This document shows, in pieces, positions 5,701-9,412 of a DNA stretch of 9,412 nucleotides. A model generated the notes under the pieces. The model did no database searches. It had not been told where the DNA came from and saw nothing but the letters and a program-made list of their open reading frames with translations. The translations under genes were made by a program, and so were the position numbers. The stretch is from the NCBI GenBank assembly GCA_003161495.1, contig PMOP01000177.1:1290-10701 (forward strand), written 5' to 3'. Numbering within the stretch: the stretch's first letter is position 1; every line of letters starts with the position of its first letter. This DNA comes from Acidobacteriota bacterium (GTDB taxonomy: Bacteria; Acidobacteriota; Terriglobia; Acidiferrales; UBA7541).

Positions 5701-6360
5701 TTACTGGTTCAAAACGAATGTCAGCAATACCTTATTAATGCGGATCTTGCGATTGTGGTATTCGATGAAGCCAAGTTTTCTAAATTTGTTCATGAAGAAA
5801 TTCACGCGGGAGCGCGTGGTGCCGATGATTTCCGACAAAGTTTCCTGGGAAACGATGGGCAATTCGTCGTTTCGCTGGTGCTGCACTTTGCCGTAACGGG
5901 CGAGAACGAGCAGCGCCCGGGCGAGCCGCTTCTCGCACGAATTGAAGAGTTGATCGATCAGAGCTTCCTCAATTCGATTTTGGTGACCGAGCATATATTC
6001 GACAAAACAGTCTGATAATTTGTCTTGTGTATGGAGCATGCCGAGCAATTCTTCTTTGTCGATGGCAAGGAGGGTGGTCGCCGTAATGGCAGTTGCCGTG
6101 CCGGTGCGGACCAACTGACCCGCCATGCAGCCCTCGCCAAAAAAATCGCTGGGACCAAGCATGGCGACCACCGCCACTCGGCCGGACGTGCTGACCACGG
6201 AGAATTTTACGTTGCCCTTTTGGATGTACATGACGCTCTTCGCCGCGTCGCCTTGACTGTAAATCTGCTCGTCTTTCCGAAATTCAGCAACCTTTCTTGC
6301 CATTCCCGAAGTATCGAGAAAGGCCGGCAGAGATTTCGTCTTGGATTCCTTGATTTTCAT
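5701..6360 (-). CDS. Crp/Fnr-family transcriptional regulator
   Basis: This 219-residue protein has an N-terminal cyclic-nucleotide-type sensor barrel (about residues 15-130). The barrel has EQIYSQGDAAKSVMYIQKGN, then VVAMLGPSDFFGEGCMAGQ at the phosphate-binding-cassette position. A dimerisation helix with EEALIDQLFNSCEKRLARAL follows, then a C-terminal winged helix-turn-helix (about 170-199) with SQETLSEIIGTTRSRVNFFM NKFRKLGFI. The classic Fnr N-terminal cysteine cluster is absent, so an iron-sulfur oxygen sensor is unlikely. The cassette lacks the usual Arg-Ser pair of cAMP-binding Crp, so the ligand is unclear. The HTH and linker look like the Crp/Fnr subgroup common in Acidobacteriota and Bradyrhizobium, from memory. 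ATG 6360 is chosen because the open frame upstream (to 6450) does not look conserved. The Shine-Dalgarno is weak. It lies 124 nt downstream of the RsbRD_N gene, same strand. Confidence 0.94.
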   Translation of the reverse strand: MKIKESKTKSLPAFLDTSGMARKVAEFRKDEQIYSQGDAAKSVMYIQKGNVKFSVVSTSGRVAVVAMLGPSDFFGEGCMAGQLVRTGTATAITATTLLAIDKEELLGMLHTQDKLSDCFVEYMLGHQNRIEEALIDQLFNSCEKRLARALLVLARYGKVQHQRNDELPIVSQETLSEIIGTTRSRVNFFMNKFRKLGFIEYHNRKIRINKVLLTFVLNQ

Positions 6361-6484
6361 ACGAGCATCGGAAGGCTTTGTTCCGAGGCCAGAAGGCCAA
6401 TTCCCTCCATAGACCTGACCGCGAATCGCTTTGGTGAAGCGCCGGCACACTACTGGCTGCCGATGAACCTCCCGGGGAACGAAT

Positions 6485-6985
6485 TCAGTTCTTACTGCTT
6501 TTTTCCGTATCCTTGACTGGAAGGAAGCAAAGAATCTGCTGCTTTAACTGCGCATCCACTTCATCCGCGATGGTCACGACATCCGGAAGCAACTTGCTGA
6601 ATTTCACGCGATGCTCATTCCGGTGCAGCGTAGAAAAAATACAGACCTGCAGGATTCGGGATTCATCCACGACCATTGCAGCGGTGTAGCCTTGTTTGAA
6701 TCGCAGCTCTCCGTGATGATGTGCGGCGACTGAAGCCGGAGCTTTCGATCCTTTGTCGAGTCGGAGCCTGGCAATCACGTCATGGAGGAGTCTTGGAAGA
6801 TGGCCCGTTCGCTCTTCGAAATTCAAATCGATACGCATTAAATCTGGTTCTTTCTCGACAAGCCCGATCCACTCATGAATCGTGGGTTTGAGCTCCTGTT
6901 CGAGAATGTCGGCCACGCGCTCTGTACCTGCAGATGCAGGAGGGGGCTTATTGCTGGCCCCCGGTGAAACTGTAGACCTCGCCAC
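6485..6985 (-). CDS. Stand-alone RsbRD N-terminal-domain-like protein
   Basis: This 166-residue soluble protein reads, from about residue 22, RVADILEQELKPTIHEWIGL, then RTGHLPRLLHDVIARLRL and HHHGELRFKQGYTAAMVVDE SRILQVCIF. This helical pattern (helix with a tryptophan, R..HL..LL..VI.RLR, then H...R..QGY....VV.E.R.L) matches the RsbRD N-terminal domain (RsbRD_N). That domain senses or relays signals in RsbR-type stressosome proteins and at the N-terminus of some histidine kinases. No STAS, kinase or receiver domain follows, so it may act by protein contact. The Ser/Pro-rich first 20 residues look disordered. The GTG start at 6985 is firm because AGGAGG is five bases upstream. A Crp/Fnr gene follows 124 nt downstream on the same strand, suggesting a regulatory pair; co-transcription is inferred only. 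Confidence 0.83.
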   Translation of the reverse strand: MARSTVSPGASNKPPPASAGTERVADILEQELKPTIHEWIGLVEKEPDLMRIDLNFEERTGHLPRLLHDVIARLRLDKGSKAPASVAAHHHGELRFKQGYTAAMVVDESRILQVCIFSTLHRNEHRVKFSKLLPDVVTIADEVDAQLKQQILCFLPVKDTEKSSKN

Positions 6986-6990
6986 AGTTA

Positions 6991-6996
6991 CCTCCT
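6991..6996 (-). promoter_or_regulatory. Consensus ribosome binding site fixing the GTG start of the RsbRD_N gene
   Basis: The minus strand reads AAGAGGAGGTAACTGTG: a full AGGAGG with five bases to the GTG at 6985-6983. This is the strongest Shine-Dalgarno in the window and sets the start despite the non-ATG codon. Confidence 0.8.
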
Positions 6997-7114
6997 CTTA
7001 TCCAGAATAAGCTTCCCACTCTGGCACTCCCAAAGCTGTTCAATATGAGATACATTTCCAAGATAGGTATCTAACAGGGGAATTGATCTTCGGGCGGGGG
7101 TAAGCTCTGGCTCG

Positions 7115-7240
7115 TCCCCTCGACGGTGACGCTTTTTGGCCTCACGTGGTATGGGCCAACCGCGGCGGCAAATTCGTTGTATCCGGGGCGGGAGCAGCGT
7201 AGGATTCACGCTTCAGACATTCAAATCGGAAATTTGCGGG
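7115..7240 (+). repeat. Interspersed element copy 5, upstream of the four-helix membrane protein
   Basis: TCCCCTCGACGGTGACGCTTTTT matches the core TCCCAGTTGACGGTAACGCCGTTT. A perfect hairpin TTGGCC(7136-7141)/GGCCAA(7154-7159) follows. Then GCAAATTCGTTGTATCCGGGGC and GGGAGCAGCGTA align without gaps to the 4041-4106 segment (about 46 of 67 positions by hand), ending in the identical AATCGGAAATT. The ATG of the other two long copies has become ATT here (7204-7206) and the Shine-Dalgarno is weakened to GGGAG, so no leader peptide would be made. Confidence 0.57.
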
Positions 7241-7254
7241 AAATCCAAAGGCCA

Positions 7255-7695
7255 GTGGCTCGATTTGAGCTGGAGGAGATTACGTCGCCTCGCACTGCAT
7301 TTCTCGGGAAACTCCTCGGCCTTTACTTGATCGCCATGTCATTCACCATGTTCGTGCGCGCCCAGGCGACCGTGGAGGTTATGAAGGCAATCGTTCAAGA
7401 CCGCCCGCTGCTCTTCATCGCGGGTCTCATGGGGGTGACTGCCGGCCTCGCGATTGTGCTCGCCCATAACGTGTGGTCAGGCGGCGCGCTGCCGATCGTC
7501 GTCACGCTCTTCGGTTGGGCAAGTTTACTCAAAGGTATGCTCTTGCTGGTGCTGCCGCCGGAGTTGGAATCTCGTATATTCATTGTTGGGCTGCGTTACG
7601 AAGAGCATCCGAATTTATTTGCCGCCGTAGCGTTTCTTCTCGGCGCCTACATGACTTATTCCGGCTTCCGCGCCGAAACTCGTTCCGTAAAATAG
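7255..7695 (+). CDS. Four-helix integral membrane protein of unknown function
   Basis: This is a 146-residue protein if started at GTG 7255. Hydrophobic segments lie at about residues 16-33 (FLGKLLGLYLIAMSFTMF), 52-70 (LLFIAGLMGVTAGLAIVLA), 79-99 (LPIVVTLFGWASLLKGMLLL) and 120-138 (LFAAVAFLLGAYMTYSGF). The block AIVLAHNVWSGGALPIVVTL FGW is strongly patterned and recalls a family of small inner-membrane proteins of rhizobia and acidobacteria usually labelled hypothetical. The overall shape resembles DoxX-like proteins, but I would not name it so. The frame is open back to 7126, but that part is the repeated element read as protein, so the true start is downstream of 7240. GTG 7255 (AAAGG just upstream) is the best choice but not certain. 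The stop is TAG 7693-7695. Confidence 0.74.
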   Translation: MARFELEEITSPRTAFLGKLLGLYLIAMSFTMFVRAQATVEVMKAIVQDRPLLFIAGLMGVTAGLAIVLAHNVWSGGALPIVVTLFGWASLLKGMLLLVLPPELESRIFIVGLRYEEHPNLFAAVAFLLGAYMTYSGFRAETRSVK

Positions 7696-7710
7696 GCCGC
7701 GAGCGCCAAA

Positions 7711-7862
7711 AGTTAATTTCCACATTCTGAGAACGCCTTTTATCAAGACTTGGCCACCTGAAATCTTCGATCGCCTGTGCTTCGGTAGAGGCAAGTTCGT
7801 TGTGTCGGAGGCAGGAGAGGTGTACGATGCGCGAGCCGGAAGTCCAAACGGAAGATTCCGGC
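7711..7862 (+). repeat. Interspersed element copy 6, leader of the 68-residue protein gene
   Basis: The diverged core AATTTCCACATTCTGAGAACGC then TTTTATCAAGACTTGGCCACC aligns with copy 3. A short stem AAGA/TCTT (7745-7767) is weak. A strong hairpin GCCTGTGC-TTCG-GTAGAGGC (7773-7792) has seven pairs, one G-G mismatch and a UUCG tetraloop, at the position of the UCCG-capped hairpin in copy 3. Next comes GTTGTGTCGGAGGCAGGAGA with Shine-Dalgarno AGGAG at 7813-7817 and ATG at 7827. A further perfect stem GCCGGAA(7835-7841)/TTCCGGC(7856-7862) closes the element. Confidence 0.62.
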
Positions 7863-7889
7863 AAGCGACGTGGAAATGACGGCAAATGA
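7827..7889 (+). CDS. Putative 20-residue leader peptide encoded in the repeated element
   Basis: ATG 7827, nine bases after AGGAG, opens MREPEVQTEDSGKRRGNDGK and stops at TGA 7887-7889. The stop lies inside the start of the next gene (ATG 7876), a 14-nt overlap in another frame that would suit translational coupling. The same position in copy 3 encodes MTDREVPIGNSG. Met, Glu5, Val6, Ser11 and Gly12 agree, with D/E and N/D exchanges elsewhere and synonymous third-base changes at several codons. That argues for translation, though two copies are thin evidence. Confidence 0.4.
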   Translation: MREPEVQTEDSGKRRGNDGK

Positions 7890-8082
7890 GTGGGTCAAAA
7901 CGCGTGAAGACGGAAGAAAAGTAAAATTCATCTACCAAGAGCTGCCGGATGACGGCGCGTTTATCACCGCACAGATTGCCGGCAATGAAGTCGTCTATTC
8001 AATTATATTGACCAAAGTAAAAAACCCGCTCAGTCGTGACGATGTGGAAGGCCGTTTTGAGAGTGAGCTTTTGAAGAAGTAG
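7876..8082 (+). CDS. Small protein of unknown function, 68 residues
   Basis: ATG 7876 (a GTG at 7870 is possible) begins MTANEWVKTREDGRKVKFIY, continues with DDGAFITAQIAGNEVVYSII and ends DVEGRFESELLKK. It is predicted soluble: charged, with two or three beta strands and a final helix. I recognise no family. Its own Shine-Dalgarno is poor, but its start lies inside a putative leader ORF whose Shine-Dalgarno is good, so it may be translated by coupling. Downstream, a small hairpin CGTCT-GATCG-AGACG (8104-8118) with no T-run precedes the peptidase gene 79 nt further on. Confidence 0.58.
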   Translation: MTANEWVKTREDGRKVKFIYQELPDDGAFITAQIAGNEVVYSIILTKVKNPLSRDDVEGRFESELLKK

Positions 8083-8161
8083 TTGCAGTCATCGGGTAGT
8101 GTCCGTCTGATCGAGACGCGGGTTGCGATTGACAACTACTTAAGAAAAAGCGGAATGGTCC

Positions 8162-8656
8162 ATGAAGATTAGAATTCCTTCTGTGGCTTATCATGAAGCT
8201 GGACACGCGGTTGTAGCTTTCGTGCTGGGCATGGACGTTGAGCTGGTCAGCATTGAAACTCAGGGATTCCCACCCGGCTGGCTTTTGCGCGGAGGCGTTC
8301 TGGCTAGTTTCAATCTGAAAGGTACGGAGAACCGGGACGAGGCCGAAAGAGCGGCGACCGCGGGGCTCGCGGGCGAGCAGGCGGAGCGATTGTGGTGCAG
8401 TCAAAAGCCGTGGCGTCTCGCAAAAAGCACGCAACACGTCAGGTTTTCTGGAGACCACACCTATGTCGAGGAGATGCTTCGCCCCTTTATCAAAGATTCT
8501 GCCGACGAACGCCGCATAATCAAGCGCCTGAAAGAAGCCGCCCGGAGCCTGTTGGCGAGCCACTGGAGTAGCGTCGAAGCGCTGGCCGCAAAACTTGCGA
8601 CGCGCAAAGTGCTCAACGGCAGGGAAATCAAGCGGTTGGTCAGTGTGAAAAAATAA
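8162..8656 (+). CDS. Stand-alone M41 (FtsH-like) zinc metallopeptidase domain
   Basis: This 164-residue protein begins almost at once with AYHEAGHAVVAFVLG. His11, Glu12 and His15 form the HEXXH zinc motif in the exact HEAGHA form of the M41 family. Asp98 in FSGDHTYVEEM is the probable third zinc ligand, matching the aspartate of the S.D..R.. region in FtsH. AATAGLAGEQAERLW corresponds to the GG.AAE..F helix. FtsH carries this domain behind a membrane anchor and an AAA ATPase. Both are missing here, as is any hydrophobic anchor, so this is a soluble peptidase-like protein that cannot unfold substrates by itself. Residues about 115-164 (RRIIKRLKEAARSLLASHWS SVEALAAKL) are the usual C-terminal helices. 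ATG 8162 has only a weak GGAATGG upstream. Target unknown. Confidence 0.87.
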   Translation: MKIRIPSVAYHEAGHAVVAFVLGMDVELVSIETQGFPPGWLLRGGVLASFNLKGTENRDEAERAATAGLAGEQAERLWCSQKPWRLAKSTQHVRFSGDHTYVEEMLRPFIKDSADERRIIKRLKEAARSLLASHWSSVEALAAKLATRKVLNGREIKRLVSVKK

Positions 8657-8681
8657 ATTAGCATTAAGGATGATTTAAAAC

Positions 8682-8699
8682 TCTGGATGAGCTTCCAGA
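8682..8699 (+). terminator. Hairpin after the M41-like gene (terminator-like, no T-run)
   Basis: TCTGGA-TGAGCT-TCCAGA is a perfect six-pair hairpin 25 nt after the stop. It lacks the downstream T-tract of an intrinsic terminator, so it may only shield the 3' end. Confidence 0.25.
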
Positions 8700-8787
8700 A
8701 GATGCGCCCCTCCGTTAACTCTGCTAATAAGCGCAACGGATATGAAAATCATAGTGGAGATAGTATTTTCCGTGGAATACGTCCTTG

Positions 8788-8816
8788 TTGATGCCCGGCC
8801 AGAACCCCTTTAATAC
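8788..8816 (+). promoter_or_regulatory. Candidate sigma-70 promoter for the pirin gene
   Basis: TTGATG (8788-8793) and TAATAC (8811-8816) are separated by 17 bases, one and two mismatches from consensus. It would give a 5' leader of about 115 nt before the pirin ATG. The remainder of 8657-8935 shows no gene apart from a short unsupported 23-codon ORF. Confidence 0.38.
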
Positions 8817-8935
8817 GTTGAATACTCCGTCCAACTCCACCTGCGTTCGCCAGACCAAACGGTTTTCTGATGCGATGGATCGTTGGCAGGCCAGCGTGCA
8901 ATGGAGTAAACTTCCTGTGTGGGGAGTTTATTCCT

Positions 8936-9412
8936 ATGTCTATACGTCCCGTGAAACGCCTGATTCGGTCCAAGCCGACGCGCGATGGCGCCGGCGTTCA
9001 TCTGCGCCGCGCATTCGGCTTCGATCACACGACCGATTTCGATCCGTTTCTCCTGCTGGATGATTTTCGCAATGACGTTCCGGAGGATTATCTCGCGGGG
9101 TTTCCGTGGCATCCGCACCGCGGCATCGAGACAATTACGTATGTGCTTGCCGGTACCGTCGAGCATGGCGACAGCATGGGCAACCGCGGTTCGATCGCCT
9201 CAGGCGATGTGCAGTGGATGACGGCGGGAAGCGGGATCATTCATCAGGAGATGCCGCGCGGCGATCAGGCGGGGCGCATGCACGGTTTCCAGCTGTGGGC
9301 GAATCTTCCAGGGTCGCTGAAGATGACGCCGCCGCGTTATCAGGGAGTGGAAGCGAAGGACATCCCGGTGATGACGGACGACGACGGCACGCAGGTTCGC
9401 CTGGTCTGCGGA
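8936..9412 (+). CDS. Pirin-family cupin protein (3' end outside the window)
   Basis: The frame is open from ATG 8936 to the right edge (159 codons). It reads FDPFLLLDDFRNDVPEDYLA, GFPWHPHRGIETITYVLAGT, VEHGDSMGNRGSIASGDVQW MTAGSGIIHQEMP, and QLWANLPGSLKMTPPRYQ. This is the N-terminal cupin domain of pirins. His59, His61, His103 and Glu105 match the four metal ligands (usually iron) of human pirin and of YhhW. Bacterial pirins are cytosolic; some have quercetin 2,3-dioxygenase activity and others bind partner proteins, so the role here is open. GGGGAG at 8921-8926, nine bases before the ATG, supports the start. The C-terminal domain of this roughly 280-300-residue family is cut off by the window edge. 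Confidence 0.93.
   Translation, partial: MSIRPVKRLIRSKPTRDGAGVHLRRAFGFDHTTDFDPFLLLDDFRNDVPEDYLAGFPWHPHRGIETITYVLAGTVEHGDSMGNRGSIASGDVQWMTAGSGIIHQEMPRGDQAGRMHGFQLWANLPGSLKMTPPRYQGVEAKDIPVMTDDDGTQVRLVCG

Noticed and set aside
6025..6516. 163-codon plus-strand ORF opposite the Crp/Fnr gene
   Set aside because: It is a shadow of the well supported minus-strand regulator.
7126..7254. Longer N-terminus for the four-helix membrane protein
   Set aside because: This segment is the repeated element read in frame; it has no hydrophobic or conserved pattern.
8129..8134. TTGACA as the -35 of a promoter for the M41-like gene
   Set aside because: No acceptable -10 lies 16-18 nt downstream (the sequence is CGGAATGG), and transcription would start at or after the ATG.
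8030..8563. 177-codon minus-strand ORF
   Set aside because: It is antisense to the M41-like gene, which has an unmistakable HEAGHA motif; no motif of its own.
8743..8814. 23-codon ORF starting MKIIVEIVFSVEYVL
   Set aside because: No good Shine-Dalgarno, no coupling to a neighbour and no recurrence; it overlaps the candidate pirin promoter.

Overview
The window looks like chromosomal DNA of a free-living, probably soil-dwelling Gram-negative bacterium. The best guess is Acidobacteriota. This rests on remembered family resemblance only: the Crp/Fnr regulator, the secreted VOC protein and the GreB read like acidobacterial or rhizobial versions. No rRNA, tRNA, CRISPR array, transposase or phage gene was seen.

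Layout: an alpha/beta-hydrolase 3' end (2-346) is followed by a poorly coding stretch with a possible minus-strand gene remnant. Next come a possible 43-codon ORF and a HAD phosphatase/phosphomutase (755-1351). Two tandem, related secreted proteins (1616-2897) face a convergent greB (3004-3618, minus). A secreted two-domain VOC/glyoxalase gene follows and is broken by one frameshift (4161-5074). On the minus strand lie a small PnuC-like membrane protein (5187-5429), a Crp/Fnr regulator (5701-6360) and an RsbRD_N-domain protein (6485-6985). On the plus strand are a four-helix membrane protein (7255-7695), a 68-residue unknown protein (7876-8082), a stand-alone M41/FtsH-like zinc peptidase domain (8162-8656) and the 5' part of a pirin gene (8936 to the right edge). 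Most genes are single units. The only clear co-transcribed pair is the two secreted paralogs, and the two minus-strand regulators may form another.

The most unusual signal is not a gene. At least six intergenic copies of one diverged sequence element lie at 1372-1447, 1468-1519, 3934-4111, 5618-5680, 7115-7240 and 7711-7862. The 5' half carries a conserved core around TTGACGGTAACGCCGTTT. It is followed at the same place by a hairpin whose paired bases differ from copy to copy, while pairing is retained or nearly so. The three longer copies add a second hairpin position; in two of them its loop is UNCG-type. They then carry a well conserved stretch that, in those two, ends in a Shine-Dalgarno sequence and ATG. 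These two encode similar N-terminal peptides. Long copies sit just upstream of the VOC gene, the membrane-protein gene and the 68-residue protein gene. This suggests a repeated cis-acting leader RNA with a leader peptide, or a mobile intergenic repeat. I do not recognise it as a named family.

Functional links between neighbours are weak. The regulators, pirin and VOC protein fit a general stress or envelope setting, but no pathway can be read from the order.
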